This document shows, piece by piece, positions 16,351 through 25,800 of a stretch of 64,000 bases of DNA. The notes below the pieces were generated by a model that ran no database searches, was not told the origin of the DNA, and worked only from the letters and a program-made list of their open reading frames with translations. The position numbers and the translations under genes were made by a program. This stretch comes from Longitalea luteola (GTDB taxonomy: Bacteria > Bacteroidota > Bacteroidia > Chitinophagales > Chitinophagaceae), in the NCBI RefSeq assembly GCF_017356035.1, contig NZ_JAFIQX010000013.1:1-64000 (forward strand), read 5' to 3'. Each line of letters begins with the position of its first letter. The first letter of the stretch is position 1.

Positions 16351-17808
16351 ATGAAACTAACCAAAACTACCCGTTTCAATGGAATCGGGCTTTTAATTAC
16401 TGCACTCATTTTTACAAGCTGTCAAAAAAAGGGAAACCCCATTGCTCCGGAGCTCTCCGCGGCTCCATCCCTGATTGATCTTCCCGCAGCTGGTGGAACG
16501 GCGGATTTGACAATTAATGGGAACGCACAGTGGAGTATCAGCAACGCTGCTTCCTGGCTGCTGTTAAACACAATATCAGGCAAAAGCGGCAGCAGTACCA
16601 TCAAATTAACCGCAGGTTTCAATGGAACAGGTGCTTCCCGTTCTACGGTATTGACGGTAAACGCTGAGAATGGACAGGCAAGAAGAGTAACGGTTTCACA
16701 AGCTGCCGGGCTCTATCCCACATATAATACCTCTCCCAGGGCGCCTGATTCAATAGGAATGAGTACCGCCGTACAATTGGCTGCTAAATTCAAATTAGGC
16801 TGGAACATTGGGAATACATTGGAAGCTATCGGCGGAGAAACGGCCTGGGGTAATCCTCACATCACTGAATCCTATGTAAAAGCTGTAAAGCAGTTAGGTT
16901 TTACTGCTATTCGCTTACCCTGTGCCTGGAATACTCATGTCGACAACAAAGCCACTGCACACATAGATCAAAACTGGATGAATAGAATAAAAGAGGTTGT
17001 CGGCTATTGTGTCAATAACGGAATGTTTGTTATGCTGAACATTCATTGGGATGGCGGCTGGCTGGAAAATAACATCACTAAAGCAAAACAGGACTCTGTC
17101 AATGCCAGGCAAAAAGCATTGTGGGAGCAGATAGCGACCGCCATGCGCGACTTTGATGAGCACCTCATGCTTGCCAGCGCTAATGAACCGGCTGCCGATA
17201 ATGCCGAGAAGATGGCTGTCTTAGCATCGTACCACCAGACATTCGTTAATGCTGTTCGTTCTACTGGTGGAAGGAACAGCCACCGCGTTCTTATTGTTCA
17301 GGGCCCAAATACAAACGCGACATTGACAGCTGACTTGATGAACACACTTCCCAACGACCCGGTGGCCAACCGCCTGATGGTTGAAGTGCATAACTATTTG
17401 CCATCGCAGTTCTGTTTTCTGAACGAAGACGTGAGCTGGGGTAAAATGGCTTACTACTGGGGCAGCGGTTATCATTCAACCGTTGAGCCTGACCGTAACG
17501 CTACGTACGGAGAAGAGAACGACCACATTGCTGACTTCAATAAAATGAAAACAAAATTTGTTGATAAAGGGATCCCGGTTCTGATGGGTGAGTATGGCGC
17601 TTACAGGCGGGATGCTTCCGCTCATGTTCCCAAAGAGCTGGCCCTGCATAATGCCTCGGTGGACTATTGGATAACCTTTGTAACAAAACAGGCACTGGCT
17701 CATGGTGTAAAACCTTTCTGGTGGGATACAGGCGGCGCTTTGGATAGAAAAACCAACACAGTAAAGGATCAGCGTACAATTGATGCGCTATTGGCAGGTG
17801 CGAAATAG
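16351..17808 (+). CDS. BACON-domain GH5 endo-glucanase, lipoprotein (probable xyloglucanase)
   Basis: A 485-residue enzyme expected to cut beta-1,4-glucan backbones at the cell surface. The signal ends with lipobox FTSC (about residue 25). A BACON-like domain (about 35-125; ITSGGG-type strands, WSISNAASWLLLN, VTVSQAAG) precedes the GH5 barrel. Barrel hallmarks are GWNIGNTLEAIGGETAWGNP, a His in NIHWDGGW, the acid/base Glu in ANEP (about 278) and the nucleophile Glu in MGEYGA (about 413). The opening GWNIGNTLEA fits subfamily GH5_4, which includes the surface endo-xyloglucanase of known xyloglucan loci; subfamily is recalled, not computed. GH74 follows 34 bases later. Confidence 0.88.
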   Translation: MKLTKTTRFNGIGLLITALIFTSCQKKGNPIAPELSAAPSLIDLPAAGGTADLTINGNAQWSISNAASWLLLNTISGKSGSSTIKLTAGFNGTGASRSTVLTVNAENGQARRVTVSQAAGLYPTYNTSPRAPDSIGMSTAVQLAAKFKLGWNIGNTLEAIGGETAWGNPHITESYVKAVKQLGFTAIRLPCAWNTHVDNKATAHIDQNWMNRIKEVVGYCVNNGMFVMLNIHWDGGWLENNITKAKQDSVNARQKALWEQIATAMRDFDEHLMLASANEPAADNAEKMAVLASYHQTFVNAVRSTGGRNSHRVLIVQGPNTNATLTADLMNTLPNDPVANRLMVEVHNYLPSQFCFLNEDVSWGKMAYYWGSGYHSTVEPDRNATYGEENDHIADFNKMKTKFVDKGIPVLMGEYGAYRRDASAHVPKELALHNASVDYWITFVTKQALAHGVKPFWWDTGGALDRKTNTVKDQRTIDALLAGAK

Positions 17809-17842
17809 ATGTTTTTTGATTTAATTAAACGATTGAAACTTT

Positions 17843-20560
17843 ATGAAAAAAAATCTACTGAAACCATTTAAGCAAAAGGGCACACTACTTTTTGTTTGCG
17901 GACTTATTATGTCCTTTGAGATCTTCTCGCAAACAACAGCCAGCTATACATGGAAGAACGTAGCTATTGGTGGTGGCGGTTTTGTTTCCGCTATTATCCC
18001 AAGTAAGACGCAGCAAAACCTGGTATATGCGCGAACGGATGTAGGGGGCGCTTACAGATGGGATACTTCAACCAACAGTTGGATCCCGCTGACAGACTGG
18101 GTAGCTGACGATCAGGTGGGCTATCTGGGCGTTGAATCACTGGCGCTGGATCCTAATAACCCCGGCAGATTATATATGCTTGTAGGCATCGGTTATTTTA
18201 ATAATGGTAGAACAGCCATTCTTCGATCTACAGACTATGGCAACACATTTACCATCACAGATGTTACCACTCAATTCAGGGCGCATGGCAATGGTATGGG
18301 GCGGCAAACCGGTGAAAAGCTGGTAGTGGACCCCAACAACAGCAACATTCTCTACTGCGGCACGCGATGGAATGGGTTATTCAGAAGTATCGATGCTGGC
18401 GCCACCTGGAGCAGGTTGAGCGCCCTTGATGTAATTACAACCCCTAATGAAAACGGGATAAGCTTTGTGGTTTTAGACGGAAGCAGTGTTTCAGGCGGTG
18501 CTACCCAAAGGATCATTGTAGGCGTTTCGCGCAGCGGAAGCACAAACCTGTACCGAAGTGATAATGGCGGACAATCATTTTCTGCTGTTTCTGGTGCTAC
18601 CACCACCTATATGCCGCATCGCGCTGCTTTGGCCGGTAACGGGAACCTATATGTTACGTATGGCAACGGTGCAGGGCCGCATGGTCATTGGTCACAACCA
18701 GAGCCAATGGACAATGGAGCGATCTGGAGGTACAATATTTCCACAGGTGCATGGACAAACATTACACCTGCTGGTTTCAACAGGGCATTCGGAGGCATCA
18801 GCGTTGACCCTAATAATCCTAACCGGATGGTGGCCACTACCATCAATACCTATATGAATCAAAATGGTCCCTGGGGTGACAGGATCTTCCTGAGCACTAA
18901 CGGTGGTTCAAGTTGGGTGGATGTCGTAGACCGCGGATTTACGCTTGATCCCAATGGTGTGACATGGGTCGCCGGCCACGCTATACATTGGGCGGGCTCA
19001 ATAGAATTCGACCCCTTCAATACGGAAAGAGTTTGGGTCACTTCGGGTAATGGTGTGTTTGTAAATGATAACATCAGCTCCAGTGGTACCTGGCGATTTA
19101 CAGTAAGCGGGCTTGAAGAAACGGTGCCGCTGGGTTTGGAAAGTATCCGAAATGGCCCTGTCATTTCTGTTATTGGCGACTATGACGGATTCAGGCACAC
19201 GAACCTTGAGCAATACGCACCGATCCATAATCCACAAATGGGCACCACTACCGGATTGGCAATAGCTGCTCAAAACACCAGCAAAATTGTCCGGGTCGGA
19301 AACTTCATGTATTATTCCAATGATATGGGATTAACATGGACTCAAAGTAATATGAATGGCATTAAAGGACAAGTGGCACTATCAGCTAATGGTACAATCA
19401 TTTTACATTGCCCGGCGGAATCTACTGTCACATACCGCTCAACTAATAATGGATCTTCGTGGTCTGCAGTGAGTGGTTTAAGTGTTGATGAAGCACGACC
19501 GGTTGGCGATCCGGTCAATTCAGATAAATTTTATGCATACAATCCTGCAAATGGAGCGGTAATGGTGAGCACCGACGGCGGCTTGTCGTTTTCTCAGGCA
19601 GGGTCAGTTTCAAGCTGGGGCTCCAAAGTCATCAGGCTAACGCCCGGCATGGAAGGTCATGTTTGGATAGCTTTGAACAATGGAGGCCTGGCACGTTCGA
19701 GCAATTCCGGGCAATCATTTTCAACCATAACTGGTGTGAGTTATTGTGGAGCGGTTGGTTTTGGTGTCGCCGCGCCAGGAGCGAATTATCCGACGATTTA
19801 CATTTGGGGCACCGTCAACAATGTCACAGGTGTTCATCGCTCAACAGATCAGGGTACTTCGTGGGTGCGAGTCAATGACGATGCGCATGAATATGGCGGC
19901 CCGGCAAATGGACAATTTGTGCAGGGAGATATGAATGTCTTTGGAAGAGTTTATATGAGTACTGCTGGTAGAGGTATTGTTTATGGAGAACCTGCCTGTA
20001 CGCATACCACAATCACTCCGTATGTACAGCTTAATGGCGGAGCCTGGCAGCAGACAGCCAATGCTACTGTAGCTGCAGGTAGCAGCGTACAATTTGGTCC
20101 ACAGCCTTTGCAGGGTGGATCGTGGAAATGGAACGGACCTAATAATTTCAGTGCTGTTACGCGCGAAGTGATCATTTCAAATATCCAGGTTAACCAGGCA
20201 GGGAACTATGTGGCGACCTACACCAATAGCGGCGGATGCCAAAGCACGCAGATCTTTAACTTAACGGTGACCGGTTCCATACTGAGACAATACTGGACAG
20301 GAATCAGCGGAACTGCCATTAATGTTGGTGTTGGTTTATATCCGAATCCTGCCAGTAAGGGAAAGTTCACGATCCTTCTTCCCGAGGTTACAGAAAATGC
20401 GGTCGTGCGAATTTATGATAACCAGGGCAGAATGCTTTATGAAAAAGTTGCTAAAAGCAATAACAGGATAGAGGTCGATGCGCGGTTGAAGGCAGGATTT
20501 TATCTTGTTAAAGTAAAGTCGAAAGCATTTAGTTTCACCAGGAAGCTCATCGTTAAATAA
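17843..20560 (+). CDS. GH74 xyloglucanase with type IX secretion tail
   Basis: A 905-residue secreted enzyme. After a signal peptide (ending EIFSQ) come two seven-bladed propellers rich in BNR-like turns (STDYGNTF, STNGGSSW, STDGGLSF). The GH74 hallmark VYARTDVGGAYRWD places one catalytic Asp near residue 65; the other is probably in GDYDGFRH near 446. An Ig-like domain (about 715-810; NQAGNYVATYTNSGGC) and a Por-secretion tail (NPASKGKF to RKLIVK) end the protein, so it should leave by the type IX system and be attached to the surface. GH74 enzymes are nearly all specific for xyloglucan, the best substrate clue for this locus. Confidence 0.92.
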   Translation: MKKNLLKPFKQKGTLLFVCGLIMSFEIFSQTTASYTWKNVAIGGGGFVSAIIPSKTQQNLVYARTDVGGAYRWDTSTNSWIPLTDWVADDQVGYLGVESLALDPNNPGRLYMLVGIGYFNNGRTAILRSTDYGNTFTITDVTTQFRAHGNGMGRQTGEKLVVDPNNSNILYCGTRWNGLFRSIDAGATWSRLSALDVITTPNENGISFVVLDGSSVSGGATQRIIVGVSRSGSTNLYRSDNGGQSFSAVSGATTTYMPHRAALAGNGNLYVTYGNGAGPHGHWSQPEPMDNGAIWRYNISTGAWTNITPAGFNRAFGGISVDPNNPNRMVATTINTYMNQNGPWGDRIFLSTNGGSSWVDVVDRGFTLDPNGVTWVAGHAIHWAGSIEFDPFNTERVWVTSGNGVFVNDNISSSGTWRFTVSGLEETVPLGLESIRNGPVISVIGDYDGFRHTNLEQYAPIHNPQMGTTTGLAIAAQNTSKIVRVGNFMYYSNDMGLTWTQSNMNGIKGQVALSANGTIILHCPAESTVTYRSTNNGSSWSAVSGLSVDEARPVGDPVNSDKFYAYNPANGAVMVSTDGGLSFSQAGSVSSWGSKVIRLTPGMEGHVWIALNNGGLARSSNSGQSFSTITGVSYCGAVGFGVAAPGANYPTIYIWGTVNNVTGVHRSTDQGTSWVRVNDDAHEYGGPANGQFVQGDMNVFGRVYMSTAGRGIVYGEPACTHTTITPYVQLNGGAWQQTANATVAAGSSVQFGPQPLQGGSWKWNGPNNFSAVTREVIISNIQVNQAGNYVATYTNSGGCQSTQIFNLTVTGSILRQYWTGISGTAINVGVGLYPNPASKGKFTILLPEVTENAVVRIYDNQGRMLYEKVAKSNNRIEVDARLKAGFYLVKVKSKAFSFTRKLIVK

Positions 20561-20577
20561 CAGATCTTTCACCAGTT

Positions 20578-20608
20578 ATTGTGAATGCTTCGCTGCAGCA
20601 TTCACAAT
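20578..20608 (+). terminator. hairpin between GH74 and GH97 genes
   Basis: A 12-base perfect stem, ATTGTGAATGCT (20578-20589) and AGCATTCACAAT (20597-20608), with a 7-base loop and an A/T-rich but not T-only tail. It may end some GH74 transcripts or stabilise their 3' end. Confidence 0.55.
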
Positions 20609-20630
20609 TTATTAATCATATACTTTGAAA

Positions 20631-22574
20631 ATGAGTTTAAAAAATGCAATTCTTTCAATTTGGCTCTTCATTGGAACATTTGATCAGTTACAGGCACAGC
20701 AGGTTGCTCAATTACAAAGTCCCGACAAGTCCATTGCGCTACAGGTATTTTTATCAGCTTCAGGTGAAATTCAGTACAGGGTACAACGATCCGGCGTAAA
20801 TGTCATTCATCTTTCGGCTTTAGGCGTAATGATGAAGGGGCATGATTTTACCCAAGGCATGAAGCTGGTCAGTACATCAAAACCGGAACGTGTAGCAGAT
20901 CACTACAAAACGAAGAATGCAAAAAAAAGCAGCATCGTTTACCAGGCCAATCAATTGGTGTTGACTTTTGCCAATGTGGAAGAGAGAAAAATGGACATCA
21001 TTTTCCGGTTATCCAATGACGGGGCGGCTTTCCGCTATTCTTTCCCCTGGATAAACGATCATGAAACGATCGTTAAAGAACTTTCCTCATTTGCATTTGA
21101 CAAAGGAACAAGGGCCTGGTTGCAACCCATGAGTGAAGCAAAAACAGGTTGGCAGCAATGTCATCCGTCTTATGAAGAACATTATTTGCAGGATATTTCT
21201 GTTGGCGCCGTATCACCGTTAAAGTCGGGTTGGGTGTACCCGGCTTTGTTTAAAACAAATGATACATGGGTGTTGATCACGGAAGCAGCACTTGATGGTA
21301 CTTATTGCGGCACAAGATTGATCAATGATTCTGCCTCGGCTGTTTATACGATCGGCTTTGCCGATCCCAGAGAAGTGTTTACAGGCGGTGGCTATTTGCC
21401 GGAAAGCAATAAGCCATGGCTTACACCCTGGCGTATTATAACAATGGGAAGTTTGAAAACAATTGCAGAATCAACATTGGGTACCGATCTGGCGCCGGCT
21501 TCCCTGTTAAAGGATGCTTCTTTTGTTAAACCCGGAAAAGCCAGTTGGAGCTGGATCAATAGCAAGGATGACAGCATCACTTTCAATGAGCAAAAAAAAT
21601 ACATAGACTATGCCTGTGACATGCACTGGCGGTATTGCCTCATAGATGCAGACTGGGATACCAGGATCGGATATGATAAAATAGCTGAACTGGCAGCGTA
21701 TGCAAAACAAAAAAATGTTGGATTGATCTTATGGTACAATTCTGCAGGTGACTGGAACACGATTGCCTATCATCCTAAAGATAAATTGCTTACAAAGGAG
21801 GGAAGGGAAAAAGAATTCAGCCGTTTGCAGGCATTCGGCATTAAAGGCGTAAAGATCGATTTCTTTGGCGGAGATGGCCGGAGCATGATCCAATACTACA
21901 TCGACATTTTGCATGATGCCGCAAAATATAAGCTGCTGGTAAACTTTCACGGCGCTACATTGCCAAGGGGCTGGCAAAGAACATACCCTCATCTCATGAC
22001 AGCGGAAGCAATTTACGGAATGGAGATGGTGACATTTGATCAGGGTGCAGCCGATAAGCAGGCAAACCATTGTACTATGTTGCCCTTCACCAGGAACGCA
22101 TTCGACCCGATGGATTTCACTCCAATGAATCTTACGGGGCTTACAACGTCTAATTGCATCAGAAGAACCACACCCGCCTTTGAACTGGCCCTTGCGGTAT
22201 TGTTCCTCTCGGGCATACAACATTATGCCCAGGCGCCGGAAGGAATGGTGCAGGTACCCAATGATGTGAAAGCGTTTTTAAGAGGGCTTCCAGACAGCTG
22301 GGACGATGTAAAATTTGTGGACGGTTATCCTGGAAAATACGCTGTCATCGCCCGGCGAAGCGGTAACCGGTGGTTCATCGCGGGCATTAATGGAGATAAA
22401 AATGAGAAGAAAGTAAAAATTGACCTGGCCACATTTAAGAAAAGCAAGGTAACGTTGTTCACAGATGGAACCGGGAGTGAATTGTTTTCAAAGGCAGTTC
22501 TTAATGCTGCAAAGCAGAAAAAATGTGATATTACGTTGAATGCAAATGGTGGCTTTGTAATGGTGCTTGAATGA
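20631..22574 (+). CDS. GH97 family glycosidase, retaining type (probable alpha-galactosidase)
   Basis: A 647-residue periplasmic enzyme. I use the ATG at 20631; a TTG two codons earlier is also possible. The signal ends LQAQQ. An N-terminal beta-sandwich (about 25-285) holds FRLSNDGAAFRYSF, then a barrel with WRYCLIDADWD. GVKIDFF puts Asp at residue 410, the nucleophile position of retaining GH97 enzymes (alpha-galactosidase type); inverting alpha-glucosidases such as SusB lack it. The acid/base candidate is Glu459 in MTAEAIYG. A C-terminal beta domain closes the protein. In this locus it may remove an alpha-linked sugar from xyloglucan fragments; activity toward alpha-xylose is not known for the family. 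Confidence 0.88.
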   Translation: MSLKNAILSIWLFIGTFDQLQAQQVAQLQSPDKSIALQVFLSASGEIQYRVQRSGVNVIHLSALGVMMKGHDFTQGMKLVSTSKPERVADHYKTKNAKKSSIVYQANQLVLTFANVEERKMDIIFRLSNDGAAFRYSFPWINDHETIVKELSSFAFDKGTRAWLQPMSEAKTGWQQCHPSYEEHYLQDISVGAVSPLKSGWVYPALFKTNDTWVLITEAALDGTYCGTRLINDSASAVYTIGFADPREVFTGGGYLPESNKPWLTPWRIITMGSLKTIAESTLGTDLAPASLLKDASFVKPGKASWSWINSKDDSITFNEQKKYIDYACDMHWRYCLIDADWDTRIGYDKIAELAAYAKQKNVGLILWYNSAGDWNTIAYHPKDKLLTKEGREKEFSRLQAFGIKGVKIDFFGGDGRSMIQYYIDILHDAAKYKLLVNFHGATLPRGWQRTYPHLMTAEAIYGMEMVTFDQGAADKQANHCTMLPFTRNAFDPMDFTPMNLTGLTTSNCIRRTTPAFELALAVLFLSGIQHYAQAPEGMVQVPNDVKAFLRGLPDSWDDVKFVDGYPGKYAVIARRSGNRWFIAGINGDKNEKKVKIDLATFKKSKVTLFTDGTGSELFSKAVLNAAKQKKCDITLNANGGFVMVLE

Positions 22575-22784
22575 TTTATAGTGCCGGGGAAAAAGATCGT
22601 TGGTGCCAAAGACAATCATGTAATAGGACGAAGCATAAAAGTGTTCTGGTCGTTAATTTCTATGTAAAGCTGCCTCCTGGTGAATCGGGAGGCAGCCTGG
22701 TGAGCAACGCCGATAGAGCAAAAACGTAAAAGTAACGGGCAGGGCTGATTAATTAAAAAAATCGGCCTGTTCGCGCTCCATTTG

Positions 22785-22858
22785 TTAACTTAATGCGCGA
22801 TTTTGCAGGAATGTACTCAGCGCTTTTGCGCTGACAATGCAAAATCTCCCTAAGTTAA
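22785..22858 (+). promoter_or_regulatory. nested inverted repeat in the HTCS leader
   Basis: Three nested stems share one axis: TTAACTTA/TAAGTTAA (22785-22792, 22851-22858), GATTTTGCA/TGCAAAATC (22799-22807, 22838-22846) and TCAGCGC/GCGCTGA (22817-22823, 22828-22834) with loop TTTT. The structure ends 10 bases before the HTCS ATG. It could be an operator or an RNA fold limiting HTCS expression. Confidence 0.55.
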
Positions 22859-22868
22859 ACTTGTTGCG

Positions 22869-25800
22869 ATGCGTCTTCTTATTCCGATTGCTTTGCTGTT
22901 TTTATGGCTCGCTGTTTTTCCTCAAAGTGAGCGTTATAAATTTTCCAAACTAGATATTTTCTCCGGCCTGTCGCATAACCAGGTAAATGCCATTCTGAAA
23001 GATTCAGACGGTTTTTTATGGTTTGGCACACTGGCTGGCCTCAACAGGTACGATGGATATTCTTTTAAAACGTTTAGTAAAAAGTATAACGACAGCTTGT
23101 CGTTGTATGATAATAATATTCTCTCATTGTATCAATTACCCGGCGGAAAAATATGGGTGATGACCAGAAGCGGACCATCTATATATAATTCGCAAACCGA
23201 AAATTTTGACGCTGATTACAATAAATATTTGAGCACACTTGGTTTGCCTTCCGGCTCCATTGTCAGGATCGTAAAAGGAAATAACGGAAGGTACTGGTTT
23301 TTGTACGACAACCGCGATCTATACTTCTATTCAGCAGTAGAAAAAAGAGCGCAACGTTTCATGTTCAACCTTCCTGGAAAAATTACCGCTGTTCAGGAAA
23401 CAAAAGACGGAAAGCTATGGCTCCTGTGTGAAAATGGATTGCTGCAACAGTATGACATAAAAGAAAACATAATTGTTTTTTCCAGCACTGCGGTGCAGGC
23501 ATTGAACAAAGGGAACATCCACAATAGTATTTTTGTAGACAGCGACGGAGACGTTTGGCTATGGCATTATAATTATGGAGTGCTGCTTTTCCATCCGCAG
23601 AACAATTCGGTCAGGGCATTTAACGAAAAAACTTTTTCCTCGAGGTTGCCTTCAAACCTGGTGAGTGAGATCGTTCAGGACGATGAGGGTTTGATCTGGG
23701 TGGCGGCAGACCATGGCGGTATTGTGCTGATCAACAAAAAAAGTAACTTCCATACCAGTTATCTGACGAACGATGCCAAAGATCCCCAAACGCTTAGCCA
23801 TAATAGTATCACCGCAATGTATAAAGATAATAATGGAATTATCTGGCTGGGGACTTACAAGCAGGGAGTTAACTATTTCAATGGCAACATAATAAAATTC
23901 CCACATTATTATCATCAGTCATCGAATCCCCGGAGCCTTCAGTACGATGATGTAAACCGCTTTGTAGAAGACAAACAGGGAAATATCTGGATTGGGACCA
24001 ACGGCGGGGGATTGATCTGGTTCAACAGAAAGAACAATACCTTCAAGCAATACCTGCACGACCCAAACGATCCGGGCAGCCTGAGCAGTAATGTAATTGT
24101 AAGCTTGTGCCTAGATCATGAAGGCATCCTGTGGATTGGAACTTACTTCGGCGGGCTCAACAGGTTCGACGGAAAGACATTCACCCGCTACCGCCATAGT
24201 GAAGGCGACACTTCAAGTCTGGCAGACGATAAGGTGTGGGAAATTTTTGAAGACAGGGAACAACGATTATGGATAGGTACTTTGGGGGGCGGTATAGACC
24301 TTCTCGATAAAAAGACAAACCGGTTTATACATTACCGGTTTAAAGAAGGCGACCAAAGCCTCAATTATATCTCGGCCATTGCTGAAGATCGGGCAGGTAA
24401 TTTGTGGATAGGCACCGTTTTCGGTATTGTCGTTTTTGAAAAGAATAAGACTGCACCTGTTTTTTACCGGCAAACAAACAATAAAAGTAGTTTAAGCAAT
24501 AATAATGTTATCTGTTTTTTAGAAGACAGCAAGGGCAGAATGTGGATAGGCACCAGGGAAGGATTGAACCTTTTTGATGAGCACACAAAAAGTTTTCAAA
24601 CATTCACTACAACAGACGGCCTTCCCGATAATATGATCCTGAATTTGCTGGAAGACAACCGCCAGACATTCTGGATCTCAACGCCCAAAGGATTATGTAA
24701 TGCTATCCCCCGTGAAACTGAAAACGGTACTCGCTTTGCCATCATCAATTATGATGAAGTAAATAACCTGCAAAACCGGGAATTCAATGAAAATGCAGCA
24801 TTCAAAACGCGTAGGGGGGAGTTGATCTTCGGAGGACCTTCCGGTTTTAACATCATCGATCCAACTCTGATTCAGCGATCGGCGCATCGGCCGAAAGTTC
24901 TTTTCACCGGTTTTCACCTGATGAATAAGAACATTGAGCCAGGTGAGCTGGTGAATGACCGTGTTCTGCTCAAACAGTCTATATCACATGTGCAAAGTAT
25001 CGATCTCAAGTATATAGAAAATGTCTTCTCTATTGAATTCACCTCGCTCGATTTTGCGCATGGCGCCAGGGAAAAATACGCTTACAGGATGGAAGGGTTT
25101 AATGCCGAATGGTTGTACGCCGATGGAAACCAGCGGCGGGCCACGTATACAAACCTTAGTCCCGGTCGTTATACTTTTAAAGTAAAAGCGCTAAGCAGAG
25201 ATGGTTTGTGGAGTGATATAAGAACCTTGCAGATCAATATTCAGCCGCCATTCTGGCGAACACCCTTTGCATATCTTATTTACACCCTGATGGCTGCTGG
25301 TTTATTTTTACTTGCCCGCCGCATTACCCTGGAAAGGATACATATGCGGTATGAAGTAGTGCAACAACGCAGGGAAGCGGAAAGAGCGCATGCCATGGAG
25401 CAGTTAAAAACAAAATTCTTTACGAATGTAAGTCATGAGTTTCGCACACCCCTAAGTTTGATCATTGCTCCGTTAGACAGGATCATTAAGCATACGAATG
25501 ATGAAGAACAGAAAAAGCAGTTGAGCCTTGTTCAACGTAATGCAAAACGTTTATTGAACCTGGTAAACCAGTTACTCGATTTCAGGAAAATGGAGGTACA
25601 GGAGGTAAAACTGCATCCGTCCATTGGCGACATTGTGCGATTCAGTAAAGACATAAGCCAGTCGTTTATGGATATTGCAGAAAAAAAGGGTATTCAATTT
25701 ACCTTCTCGACGAATATTGACAGCCTTCAAATTTACTTCGACAGGGATAAGATAGAGAAGATCCTGTTCAATCTGCTTTCCAACGCCTTTAAATATACGC

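Noticed and set aside
22669-22696. Stem GCTGCCTCC / GGAGGCAGC after GH97
   Set aside because: A real inverted repeat but with no T run, so I do not call it a terminator.
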